Shown here: positions 23,292-31,718 of the stretch, in pieces | Layout: each line of letters opens with the position of its first letter | Numbering within the stretch: position 1 is the first letter of the stretch | Assembly: GCF_020172665.1 (NCBI RefSeq) | Contig: NZ_CP083985.1 | Span: forward strand, 2,295,515 to 2,348,852 | From: [Mycobacterium] zoologicum | Lineage (GTDB): Bacteria; Actinomycetota; Actinomycetes; Mycobacteriales; Mycobacteriaceae | Length of the DNA stretch: 53,338 bases | Reading direction: 5' to 3' | Program-made: the position numbers and the translations under genes | The notes under the pieces: model-generated | What the model was told of the DNA's origin: nothing | Databases searched by the model: none | Seen by the model: the letters and a program-made list of their open reading frames with translations, nothing else

Positions 23292-24611
23292 GTGTCGGAA
23301 GCGCCAACCAACGGCCACTCGACGGGCTTCGATGACGCCTCCATGGCGGTGTCCCCCGCCTATTGGGACCACGGGCAGACCAACGAGCCCTCGGCACGCC
23401 CCGGGAGTGCAGCGGTGAGACGCGCGAACTGGCTGGGTCTGGCCGCCGCGGCCACACCCTTGGTGGCGGCCGGCGTGGCCGGGGCCCGCGAGGTTGTGCG
23501 CGCCGATGCGGCGCGCCGGCGAGGCGTCACCACGCGCAACGGGGTGCCGGTGCCGGAGCCGTCGATCGGGCTCGGGGTGGCCGCGGCCGTCGACACGCTG
23601 TTGGCAGCTCCGATGCCGCTGCTGTCGTCGCTCGGGGCAGCGGAGCACTACACGCTGGCATCGGCCGAACTCGACGCCGCTGTCCGCTACTACGGTGACG
23701 CCGGTTGGCTTGATGCCCCCCAGCTTCGGCACCGGCGCCCGAACGCGCCGGGCGCCGTTGCCATCAAAGCTATTTCGCCCGAGATGGACCTCGCCCGGTT
23801 CGACAGTGGATGGCGACCAGAGGCGGGTGAGCCCGGCGGCGAGCGCTGGCTGACGTTCCGCGCCAACGAACGGGTGCCGGTCCGGCTGCTGCGCCACCCC
23901 GGCGCGCCCCGGCCGTGGCTGGTCGTCGTCCACGGACAAGGGATGGGACGCCCGTCCGACGTCAAGATGCTGCACGTGCGCCGGATCCACGACCAACTCG
24001 GCATCAACGTCGCACTGCCCGTCCTGCCGCTACACGGACCACGCTCCTGCGGCCTCTCCCCTGCACGGCAGTTCGCGTCTAACGTCTTCGCGACGAACAA
24101 CGTCCTGGGACTCACCCAGGCGGTGTGGGATGTCCGCCGACTCCTGCAGTGGCTGCGCGAAGACCAGCGGGCGCCATCGGTCGGCCTGCTCGGGGTTTCG
24201 CTGGGCTCGTACGTCATCAATCTGCTGTCGACCCTCGAGGGCGACCTGGCCTGCCTCATCGCCGTCGTCCCGACCGACGACCTGGCCGCGTCGATGCGCA
24301 ACGCTGCGCCGGTCACGCCGGCGAAACGCCGACTGCACCGCAAGGTGCACGACCACCGCTCGGTGCTCGTGCACCGGGTCGTCTCGCCGCTTGCCAGACC
24401 GTGCCTGGTAGCCCACCAGCGGCGCCACATCGTTGCGGGACAGGTGGACCGGATCGCCCCGCCGCGCGGTGCTGCCCAACTCTGGCGGCACTGGGATGAG
24501 CCGTCGATCGCGTGGTGCCCACGCGGGCACCTCACCGCGTGGCACGGGACGGCTTACGATGACCACATCGCTTCGTTCCTCACCTCGTCTGGGCTGCGAC
24601 ACCAATCCTGA
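23292..24611 (+). CDS. Alpha/beta hydrolase
   Basis: This 439 aa protein has a hydrolase core in its C-terminal half. Visible elements are WLVVVHGQGMG (oxyanion strand), the nucleophile elbow GVSLGSYVI, VDRIAPPRGA (acid region) and CPRGHLTAW (catalytic His). The N-terminal half has one hydrophobic segment (LGLAAAATPLVAAGVAGA, about 47-65) and a helical region, so the protein may sit at the membrane. The start is GTG at 23292. It ends 17 bp before a WS/DGAT gene on the same strand, which suggests a lipid ester role. The substrate is unknown. Confidence 0.75.
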   Translation: MSEAPTNGHSTGFDDASMAVSPAYWDHGQTNEPSARPGSAAVRRANWLGLAAAATPLVAAGVAGAREVVRADAARRRGVTTRNGVPVPEPSIGLGVAAAVDTLLAAPMPLLSSLGAAEHYTLASAELDAAVRYYGDAGWLDAPQLRHRRPNAPGAVAIKAISPEMDLARFDSGWRPEAGEPGGERWLTFRANERVPVRLLRHPGAPRPWLVVVHGQGMGRPSDVKMLHVRRIHDQLGINVALPVLPLHGPRSCGLSPARQFASNVFATNNVLGLTQAVWDVRRLLQWLREDQRAPSVGLLGVSLGSYVINLLSTLEGDLACLIAVVPTDDLAASMRNAAPVTPAKRRLHRKVHDHRSVLVHRVVSPLARPCLVAHQRRHIVAGQVDRIAPPRGAAQLWRHWDEPSIAWCPRGHLTAWHGTAYDDHIASFLTSSGLRHQS

Positions 24612-24628
24612 GATGCTGAGGAGGGATC

Positions 24629-26107
24629 ATGCGCCAGCTTTCCAGTGCTGACTGGACGATGGTGTCACTGGACACCGCAACCGCCCACAACACCATCGGC
24701 ATCGTCGGGATCTACGACCCCTCGACGCGTAGCGGATCCCGCACGGGCGCGCACGACCCGGTCACCCACGAGGCGGTGCTGGAGTACATCGGTGCACGCC
24801 TTCATGTCGCCGAGAGTTTCCGGGAACGGCTCATCCACGTGCCGTTCGGGCTTGACCGGCCCTGGTGGATCCGAGACGGCGACTTCGACCTGGAATACCA
24901 CGTCCGGCACATCGCCCTGCCGCGGCCCGGGACCTGGCGGCAGCTGTGCACCCAGGTCGCACGCATCCACGCCCGGCCTCTGGACCTCACCAGGCCACCC
25001 TGGGAGCTGTACCTGATCGACGGGCTCGACGGGGTCGACCGCCTGCCGCAGGGCGCCTTCGCGGTATTCCTGCGCGTGCACCACGCCGCCATCGACGGTG
25101 TCGCCGGCGCGGAGATCCTCACCGCGATCCACAGTCACGAGCCGGACGAGGGCCCACCGCCGGTGCCGGAGGACTACGAGTGGGAACCGGACGCCATCCC
25201 GTCGGACCTCAGCCTCCTGACCCGCGCTGCGCTGCACGGTGCCACCCGGCCGGTCGACGTACTGCGGCAGGTCCGCAAGGTGGCGCCCCAACTGCCCGCG
25301 CTGGTATCCGACACCCGCGACCCGGCCGTGACATCGCCGGCGTCGCTGCCCAAGGCGACTCGGTTCAATCAGGTCGTGTCGCCCCACCGCGTGTTCGGCA
25401 CCGCCTACACGACGCTGGACGTCCTCAAGGAGATCCGCACCGCGCTGCCGGACGCAACGATCAACGACGTCGGTGTCGCCATCGTCGGCGGGGCGATCCG
25501 CCGCTACCTCCTGGACAAGGGCGAATTGCCCGACGAGGCGATGGTGGCGATGATGCCGATCTCGATCCGGCCGACAGTTACCCGCGCCAGCGGCACAAAG
25601 AGTTCGGCGACCAGCACCGAGACCAGCGGCAATGAGTATTCGATCGCGCCCATCACGATGGCGACCGACGAAGCCGACCCGCTCGACCGGCTCGCGCGCA
25701 TCGTGACATCGACTGCGCACGTCAAGGACTCGGGTGCCCACCCCGTCCGCGCGCTCATGGCGATGTCGGAGGAGGCGTTCGGCGGGCTGATGGGCACTGT
25801 GCAGCGGGCCGCCGTGCGCGCCCTGAGCCGGCGTGGGCGCACCGTCGCCGCCCACACCCTGGTGAGTAATGTCCCCGGACCGCTCACCCCGATGTACTTC
25901 TGCGGCGCCCAGATGGTCGACACCACCGGCCTCGGGCCGGTGCTCGACGGCATGGGCCTCAACAACGGCATCGGCAGCTACGGCAACCGCGTGACCTTCT
26001 GCTTCACCGCCGACCGCAAGGCCATCCCGGACCCCGAGGTCTACGAGCAGTGTCTGAGCGGCGCCGTCACGGAGTTGCTCGATGCCGCCCGCGCGCACCA
26101 CGGCTGA
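24629..26107 (+). CDS. Wax ester synthase / diacylglycerol acyltransferase (WS/DGAT)
   Basis: This 492 aa member of the mycobacterial Tgs family makes triacylglycerol or wax esters from acyl-CoA. It has the N-terminal LSSADWTMVSLDTATAHN, the catalytic HHxxxDG motif (VHHAAIDGVAG), PWELYLIDGLDG, and the C-terminal VSNVPGPLTPMYFCGAQ and GNRVTFCFTADRKAIPD typical of the family. The ATG at 24629 follows GAGGAGGG. It is paired with the upstream hydrolase. Which Tgs group it belongs to was not determined. Confidence 0.9.
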   Translation: MRQLSSADWTMVSLDTATAHNTIGIVGIYDPSTRSGSRTGAHDPVTHEAVLEYIGARLHVAESFRERLIHVPFGLDRPWWIRDGDFDLEYHVRHIALPRPGTWRQLCTQVARIHARPLDLTRPPWELYLIDGLDGVDRLPQGAFAVFLRVHHAAIDGVAGAEILTAIHSHEPDEGPPPVPEDYEWEPDAIPSDLSLLTRAALHGATRPVDVLRQVRKVAPQLPALVSDTRDPAVTSPASLPKATRFNQVVSPHRVFGTAYTTLDVLKEIRTALPDATINDVGVAIVGGAIRRYLLDKGELPDEAMVAMMPISIRPTVTRASGTKSSATSTETSGNEYSIAPITMATDEADPLDRLARIVTSTAHVKDSGAHPVRALMAMSEEAFGGLMGTVQRAAVRALSRRGRTVAAHTLVSNVPGPLTPMYFCGAQMVDTTGLGPVLDGMGLNNGIGSYGNRVTFCFTADRKAIPDPEVYEQCLSGAVTELLDAARAHHG

Positions 26108-26180
26108 CCGCAACGGCCGCAAGAAGTCGTCCGCCCTGGCACCCTGCCTAATTCTGACTGTGACTTCGCCCATTCGACCT

Positions 26181-26222
26181 GCCCGAGGCGCTTTGTTGTG
26201 CTCGGGCGGGATAGGCTCTATC
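26181..26222. promoter_or_regulatory. Two palindromes upstream of the desaturase gene
   Basis: GCCCGAG (26181-26187) pairs with CTCGGGC (26201-26207), and GATAG-GCT-CTATC lies at 26210-26222, about 40-80 bp before the desA ATG. They could be an operator, or an upstream terminator plus an operator for a TetR-type regulator. The function is inferred only from position. Confidence 0.4.
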
Positions 26223-26260
26223 AGGCTGGGGGGCGTCTCTGGTTACCTAAAGGGGGCGTG

Positions 26261-27229
26261 ATGCCGAGGCACTTGACCGAGGTGGAGATTCGCACAGAAT
26301 TGGAACCGGTTGCGGCGACCAACGTCAACCGACACGAGTCGGTAGCGCCGCGATGGAATCCGCATGACTACGTTCCCTGGGATCGTGGCCGTAATTTTGC
26401 GCGTACGGGTGGTGCCGACTGGTCGCCCGAGCAGTCGCAGCTCAGCGATGTCGCCCGAGCGGCGATGATCACCAATCTGCTAACCGAGGACAACCTTCCG
26501 TCCTATCACCGTGAGGCGGCGGAACACTTTTCCCTCGACGACGCCTGGGGGGCCTGGGTCGGTCGTTGGACCGCCGAGGAGAACCGGCACGGGATCGCGC
26601 TGCGGGACTATCTGGTGGTCACGCGCGCGGTCGACCCAGTGGAGTTGGAGCAGGCACGTATGCAGCACGTGGCCAACGGATTCGGGGCCACTGCCGAAGA
26701 AGAGGCACGGCACAAGACCGACTTCCTGCTGTCGGTCGCCTATGTGACGTTCCAGGAGCTGGCCACCCGGGTGAGCCACCGCAACACCGGCAAGGTGTGT
26801 AACGACCCGATCGCAAATCAGTTGCTGAAACGTATTGCCGCGGACGAGAACCTGCATATGATCTTCTACCGCAATGTCTGCGGTGCGGCCTTGGATCTAG
26901 TGCCCGATCAAGCGCTGGAGGCGGTTGCCGATGTCGTGGAGCACTTTCGGATGCCGGGTCAGGGCATGCCGAACTTCCGACGTAACGGGGTGCTGATGGC
27001 CAAACACGGGATCTACGACCCGCGTCAGCATCTCGACGAAGTCGTACGACCGACTCTGCGCAAGTGGCGGATCTTCGAGCGTGACGATTTTTCGTTCCAG
27101 GGTGAACAACGCCGTGAACAGCTGGCTACGTATCTGGAAGGTCTTGAGCGCCAGGTGATCCGGTTCGAGGAACAACGCGATCGGCGTCTCGCCCGTGCCG
27201 AGCGAAACAGAGAGGTGAAAGCCGGGTAG
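26261..27229 (+). CDS. Acyl-[acyl-carrier-protein] desaturase (DesA1-like)
   Basis: This 322 aa, soluble diiron desaturase of the plant stearoyl-ACP type inserts a double bond into ACP-bound fatty or meromycolic chains. It has WNPHDYVPWDRGRNF, LTEDNLPSYHREAAEHF, the ligand motif EENRHG, SFQELATRxSHRNTGK-like and the second ligand motif DENLHMIFYR, then GIYDPRQHLDEVV and RKWRIFERDDF. Both E-x-x-H sets are intact. It resembles M. tuberculosis DesA1 more than DesA2 by length and motifs, but with many changes, so it may be a paralogue. The ATG at 26261 follows AAAGGGGG. Electrons would come from an unlinked ferredoxin system. Confidence 0.9.
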   Translation: MPRHLTEVEIRTELEPVAATNVNRHESVAPRWNPHDYVPWDRGRNFARTGGADWSPEQSQLSDVARAAMITNLLTEDNLPSYHREAAEHFSLDDAWGAWVGRWTAEENRHGIALRDYLVVTRAVDPVELEQARMQHVANGFGATAEEEARHKTDFLLSVAYVTFQELATRVSHRNTGKVCNDPIANQLLKRIAADENLHMIFYRNVCGAALDLVPDQALEAVADVVEHFRMPGQGMPNFRRNGVLMAKHGIYDPRQHLDEVVRPTLRKWRIFERDDFSFQGEQRREQLATYLEGLERQVIRFEEQRDRRLARAERNREVKAG

Positions 27230-27295
27230 CGAACCGCACGCGGCTGGGTGAACAGCGCCACGACAGGCGTATCTACCCGGCCTACTGTGGTTGGT

Positions 27296-27790
27296 ATGAC
27301 CCCAGACACCCAACCCGCCGCCCTCGCGCCCGAACTCGACGTTGCCGAGTGGATCGGTCAACCCTCTCCCCTGGCATCGCTACGAGGTCGCGTCGTGCTG
27401 GTCGAGACTTTTCAGATGCTTTGCCCGGGCTGCATCCGCTACGGCCTGCCGCAGGCCCAGCGGGTGCATCGAATGTTCCCGGAGACCGCGGTCATCGGTC
27501 TGCACACGGTGTTCGAGCATCACGAGGTGACAGGCCCCGAGGCGCTGAAGGTCTTCCTGTCCGAGTTCGGTATTCATTTTCCGGTCGGAATCGACCGCCA
27601 TGAAGATGGCAACTCGATGCCGGTGACCATGCGGCGTTACGGCTTGCAGGGCACTCCGTCGACCCTGGTGATCGATCGGGCCGGGCGGCTACGGTTCCAA
27701 CACCTCGGTGCCATCGACGATCTGGCCCTCGGGATTCTGCTCGGCCAGCTACATGCCGAGAGTGCCGACAGCCCACCTCAGGGCAGCTAG
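27296..27790 (+). CDS. Thioredoxin-fold redoxin (CPGC active site)
   Basis: This 164 aa TlpA/AhpC-TSA-like protein has LRGRVVLVETFQMLCPGCIRYGLPQ, giving a C-P-G-C redox motif at about 42-45, and RYGLQGTPSTLVIDRAGRLRF with the cis-Pro loop. No signal peptide is visible, so it is probably cytosolic. The start ATG at 27296 follows TGTGGTTGGT, a weak ribosome site. It lies downstream of the desaturase on the same strand. The target is unknown. Confidence 0.75.
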   Translation: MTPDTQPAALAPELDVAEWIGQPSPLASLRGRVVLVETFQMLCPGCIRYGLPQAQRVHRMFPETAVIGLHTVFEHHEVTGPEALKVFLSEFGIHFPVGIDRHEDGNSMPVTMRRYGLQGTPSTLVIDRAGRLRFQHLGAIDDLALGILLGQLHAESADSPPQGS

Positions 27791-27793
27791 ACC

Positions 27794-29260
27794 TCACTCC
27801 AACGCAGCGGTTCCGTCCACATTGACGGCCACCTTCGCCCCGGCGATGTCCTCGCGGACACTGGCCGCAGCCTGCGACGCGTCGGCGATCACCGCCAGTG
27901 CCCGGCTGCCGCTCGGCGTGCGAACCGCGACGAACACCTTCTCGGGCTCACCGTCGCGGTTGAACGGCGTGGTCCAGGTCTCCAGGGTGCCGGTGCCCGA
28001 CCAGCCGTCTTCGGCCACCACGGTCGGCTCCGCGTCGACCGTGGATTGCACATCCTCCCAACGGAATTCGTGTTCCGGCGGCTGCGCGCTGTAGACGCCG
28101 AAACTATGCTTCGACAGGTAGCCGCCGTTGGCGGTGATCAGCCCGATCTGGCCGGGGTTGGCCGTGAGTCGCTCGGCCATGGTCGCGATCGAATGCGAGA
28201 CGTAGTTGTTCCATGGTCCGCCTGCGAACGTCAGCCCGCCGGTGACCGTCAAGGGTCGCGCCGGGTCGTCCAACGACAGCCCGAGCTCCTTGGCGGCCAC
28301 CTGCACCGCCGACGGGAAGCAGGAGTAGACGTCCACGGCCGCAATGTCGTCGATGCCGACGCCCGCCAGCTCCAGCGCCCGGCGGCCGGCGATCCGGATC
28401 GCCGGTGACGCGGCGAACGAAGCCCGCTCGCCGATCAGATAGGTGTCGTGGGCGTCGGTGCCGGCGTGCGGGAAAACCCAGCGCTCCCTGGGGATCCCCA
28501 GTGCAGTGGCCTTCTCGACTGAGGTCAGGATCAAGGCGGCGCCCTGATCGACCATGTTGTTGGAGTTCATCAGCTTGGTGTAGGGCCAGCTGATCATCCG
28601 GTTCGTTCGCCCAGGCTGCCAGATCTCCTCAGCCGGCACCGCCTGGCGGCTCCAGGCGTGCAGATTGCCCTGTGCCACCTCGCTGAACCGCGACCACAGT
28701 TCACCGATCCGGCGCCGGTGAGCATCGCTGGACTCCCCCGCCTCGATCCGCAGCGCCTGCTCGAACATCGGATAGACGTGCGACGGCGCGACCAGGCCGA
28801 TCCGCAGCTCGGCCGGACCGGCCATCTCGAACTCGGGGTCACTGGGTGCCATCGGCACCGAGTCGTCCTGCTCGGTCCCGGTGAGCCGCTCGCCCCGGGC
28901 CTTCAATCTGCTTCGAGTGCGCCAGGTTTCACCCCCGGCGATCAGCACCACGTCGTTGCGGCCCTGCTGAATATCCAGGCAGGACCGGTTCACCAGCGAC
29001 TGCGGCACGTTGCCGCCGACCGGGGTATAGCGCGTTGCGGCACCCGATGCGCCGATGCGCTGCGCCAGCAGCAGGCCCGGGTCCCGGTAGCGCAACGACA
29101 ACACGTTGACGATCCGCACGGAGTCGACGGCTGCGAGCACTCTGGCATCAGCTGCCGCGCGTGCAGCAGCCTCCATCAGGTCCAGTGGCTCGGCGCCGGG
29201 ATTCTCCTCATGCTGATCGACCTGACCGTAGCCGACCAGCACCGGGGTTCTGGGGTTCAT
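27794..29260 (-). CDS. Thiolase-like protein (acetyl-CoA acetyltransferase / lipid-transfer family)
   Basis: This 488 aa protein of the actinobacterial thiolase-like group has MNPRTPVLVGYGQVDQHEE, AARAAADARVL, NVLSLRYRDPG, DVVLIAGGETWRTR and the C-terminal TANGGYLSKHSFGVYS. The usual thiolase C-terminal motifs (HGG..GHP, CGGG) are changed to NGGYLSKHSFG, so full thiolase chemistry is uncertain and a retro-aldol or modified role is possible. The ATG at 29260 was chosen over an upstream one. It is divergent from the acyl-CoA dehydrogenase operon and probably works with it. Confidence 0.75.
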   Translation of the reverse strand: MNPRTPVLVGYGQVDQHEENPGAEPLDLMEAAARAAADARVLAAVDSVRIVNVLSLRYRDPGLLLAQRIGASGAATRYTPVGGNVPQSLVNRSCLDIQQGRNDVVLIAGGETWRTRSRLKARGERLTGTEQDDSVPMAPSDPEFEMAGPAELRIGLVAPSHVYPMFEQALRIEAGESSDAHRRRIGELWSRFSEVAQGNLHAWSRQAVPAEEIWQPGRTNRMISWPYTKLMNSNNMVDQGAALILTSVEKATALGIPRERWVFPHAGTDAHDTYLIGERASFAASPAIRIAGRRALELAGVGIDDIAAVDVYSCFPSAVQVAAKELGLSLDDPARPLTVTGGLTFAGGPWNNYVSHSIATMAERLTANPGQIGLITANGGYLSKHSFGVYSAQPPEHEFRWEDVQSTVDAEPTVVAEDGWSGTGTLETWTTPFNRDGEPEKVFVAVRTPSGSRALAVIADASQAAASVREDIAGAKVAVNVDGTAALE

Positions 29261-29341
29261 GCCCCACAGCTTGGCTGACTTCGGCCCGCGCTGTAAACGA
29301 CCAGCGCGGAAACCCACCGGTGAGCGTTCGGCACATCTATA

Positions 29342-29399
29342 GGTGTCGCAATGTGCGCTTTACACCCGGCCGATACCGACGTTGCATTAGAGCGACACC
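29342..29399. promoter_or_regulatory. Inverted repeats in the divergent promoter region before the acyl-CoA dehydrogenase operon
   Basis: GGTGTCGC (29342-29349) and GCGACACC (29392-29399) are a perfect 8-bp inverted pair, and GGTGT/ACACC (29342/29362) forms a smaller one. They lie between the divergent thiolase-like gene and the fadE operon and could be sites for the LysR regulator encoded at 34111 or another repressor. This is inferred. Confidence 0.35.
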
Positions 29400-29417
29400 A
29401 GGGAAGGGCGAACACCG

Positions 29418-30521
29418 ATGACGATGAGCGTGGCCGAGCGCACCGAACTGGCCGCCGCGGTCAAAGACCTCCTGGACGAACACTGCAGCGAGGCCCACGT
29501 ACGCCGGATCATGGTCGGCGACCACGGATTCGATCCCGACCTCTGGAACAGGCTGGCCGCCCAGGGCGTGACCGGGCTGATCGTCGACGCCGAGTACGGC
29601 GGAGTGGGACTGGGCGCCGAAGAACTGGAACTGGTCGCCGAGGTCACCGGTGCAGCCCTGCTGCCGGCCCCGTTCCTGTCCAGCGCCGTCTTCGCCACGG
29701 CGCTGATCCAGGCCGCCGGCACCGACGACGACAGGGCCCGATTGCTACCGGCGCTGGCCGACGGGTCCTGGATCGCCACCGTCGCAGCCACCGGCCCCCG
29801 CGGTACGTGGTGCCCGGACGCCGTGGCGGTTCAGGCGGTCCGCGACGGCGACGGGCACTTGCTGACCGGTAGCGCGCACTACGTGCTCGACGGGCAGATC
29901 GCCGACGTGCTGCTGGTGATCGCCGCCGTTGATGACGGATTCGGCATCTTCGAGATCACCCCGCAGGCGTCCGGTTTCGAGCGCACCGCGGCTACGGTGT
30001 TCGATCCGACGGTCCGGCTCTCGACGTTCACCTTCACCCAGACCCCGGCCCGCCGCATCGGTGACGCCGGCTGGGATGCCGTCGAACATGCGCTGTCATG
30101 GGCGGTGATCGCGCTGGCCGGCGAACAGGCCGGCGGAGCCCGCCGCATCTTCGACATCACCGTCGACTACCTCAAGACCCGCATCCAGTTCGGCCGCCAG
30201 ATCGGCAGCTTCCAGGCACTCAAACACATGGCGGCCGACCTGCTGTTGGAAGTCGAATCGGCGACCTCGGCCGCTCGACACGCCGCGCAGCGGTTCGCCA
30301 CCGACCCCGACGACGCCGCCGGCGCGGTCGCGCTGGCCGGATTCGCCTGTGCGGAGGCCTATCACACCACGGCCATGCAGGCCATCCAGATGCACGGCGG
30401 TATCGGCTTCACCTGGGAGCACCCCGCTCATCTGTTCCTGCGGCGGGCCCGCACCGGCCGCCAACTGTTCGGCAGCTCACGCGATCACCGCGAACGCTAC
30501 CTCGTTTCGAAGGGCGCCTGA
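29418..30521 (+). CDS. Acyl-CoA dehydrogenase (first of a pair)
   Basis: This 367 aa FadE-type flavoprotein has the N-terminal helical domain with GVTGLIVDAEYGGVGLGAEEL, a middle beta domain, and a C-terminal FAD-contact region (KTRIQFGRQIGSFQALKHMAADL, QIHGG-like MHGGIGFTWEHPAHLFLRRA). It would oxidise an acyl-CoA to the enoyl-CoA. A second, longer dehydrogenase starts 1 bp after its stop. Such adjacent pairs in mycobacteria often form alpha2-beta2 heterotetramers acting on ring- or side-chain-CoA esters, so a joint enzyme is likely. Confidence 0.85.
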   Translation: MTMSVAERTELAAAVKDLLDEHCSEAHVRRIMVGDHGFDPDLWNRLAAQGVTGLIVDAEYGGVGLGAEELELVAEVTGAALLPAPFLSSAVFATALIQAAGTDDDRARLLPALADGSWIATVAATGPRGTWCPDAVAVQAVRDGDGHLLTGSAHYVLDGQIADVLLVIAAVDDGFGIFEITPQASGFERTAATVFDPTVRLSTFTFTQTPARRIGDAGWDAVEHALSWAVIALAGEQAGGARRIFDITVDYLKTRIQFGRQIGSFQALKHMAADLLLEVESATSAARHAAQRFATDPDDAAGAVALAGFACAEAYHTTAMQAIQMHGGIGFTWEHPAHLFLRRARTGRQLFGSSRDHRERYLVSKGA

Positions 30522-30522
30522 C

Positions 30523-31713
30523 ATGACCAACCCACCGAGCATCGACGAACTGCGCACCGAAGTACGCGACTGGCTGGCCCGCAACTGGAGCCCGCTGCCT
30601 CCTTCGACGGACCCCTGGGTCAGCTCACCGGAACAGATCACCTGGACCGAGAAGGTCCTCGACGCCGGATACGCCGCCCCCAGCTACCCCACCGAATGGT
30701 TCGGGCGCGGCTACCCCCGACAGCTCGCAGGAGTGATTCAGCAGGAGTTCCGTGCCGTCAAGGCACCGGGAGCCTGCCAGGACCGCTACAACATCCCGGC
30801 CAACACCCTGTTCGCGTTCGGCTCCGACGAGCTGAAACGCGCTCTGCTGCGCGACTTTCTGACCGGCCGGGCCCGAACGTGCCTGCTCTACAGCGAACCT
30901 GGAGCCGGATCGGATCTGGCCGGGGTGAGCGCCACCGCCGTGCGCGACGGAGACCGCTGGGTGGTCAACGGCCAGAAGGTGTGGACCTCCGGCGCGGCGA
31001 CCTCCGAGTACGGCCTGCTGATCGCGCGCACCGACTGGGATGTGCCCAAGCACAAGGGCTTGAGCTTCTTCATGATCCCGATGCGCCAGCCCGGCATCGA
31101 GGTGCGGCCCCTGGTACAGATCACCGGGGAGTCGCACTTCAACGAGGTGTTCCTCTCCGATGCCACCGTGCCGCACGCCAACCTCCTTGGCGGGGAAGGA
31201 AACGGCTGGCGGGTGCTGCAGACCGCACTGGCCTACGAACGCTCCATCATGGGCGACGGCGGCCGCGGTTCGCGCAACAAGTCCAAGGCCGACAGCCTGG
31301 TCGAGCTGGCCCGCGCGCACGGCCGCCTCGACGACGCCGCGCTGCGCGAGCAGCTGGCAGGCGTCCTGGCGTTGCGGGAACTCAACCAGCTCAACAACGC
31401 CCGCGCCAAAGCCACCACCGGCCAGGGCAGCTCGAGTTCGATCATGTCGCTGGGCAAGCTCGCGATGTCACGCATCCTGCACTCCGAGGCGGCGCTCAAG
31501 ACCGAGATCATCGGCGCGGAGTCACTGCTGGCGGGCCCGGACAACCCGGAGTCCGACGACGTGAACTTCCTGTCGCTCAACGCCTTCTTCACCTCGATCG
31601 GCGGCGGCACCGATCAGATCCAGCGCACCATCATCGGCGAACGGGTACTGGGCCTGCCCAAGGAACCCGAAGTCGACCGGGACATCCCGTTCCGGCAGGC
31701 CCGGCGGAGCTGA
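30523..31713 (+). CDS. Acyl-CoA dehydrogenase (second of a pair)
   Basis: This 396 aa protein has APSYPTEWFGRGYPRQL, LYSEPGAGSDLAGVSATAVRDGDRWVVNGQKVWTSGA (FAD and substrate loop), a FNEVFLSDATVPHANLLGGEGNGW segment and the C-terminal GGGTDQIQRTIIGERVLGLP. These are the standard acyl-CoA dehydrogenase landmarks. The ATG at 30523 directly follows the first dehydrogenase, and the next gene begins 5 bp after its stop. It is predicted to work with the upstream FadE. Confidence 0.88.
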   Translation: MTNPPSIDELRTEVRDWLARNWSPLPPSTDPWVSSPEQITWTEKVLDAGYAAPSYPTEWFGRGYPRQLAGVIQQEFRAVKAPGACQDRYNIPANTLFAFGSDELKRALLRDFLTGRARTCLLYSEPGAGSDLAGVSATAVRDGDRWVVNGQKVWTSGAATSEYGLLIARTDWDVPKHKGLSFFMIPMRQPGIEVRPLVQITGESHFNEVFLSDATVPHANLLGGEGNGWRVLQTALAYERSIMGDGGRGSRNKSKADSLVELARAHGRLDDAALREQLAGVLALRELNQLNNARAKATTGQGSSSSIMSLGKLAMSRILHSEAALKTEIIGAESLLAGPDNPESDDVNFLSLNAFFTSIGGGTDQIQRTIIGERVLGLPKEPEVDRDIPFRQARRS

Positions 31714-31718
31714 CCGGT

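Noticed and set aside
3080..26160. Far end of the Tn7-like element at about 26155 (shared ACTGTGAC with the palindrome at 3080-3092)
   Set aside because: Only 8 bp agree and the adjoining sequence does not; a match of this size is expected by chance over the distances searched.
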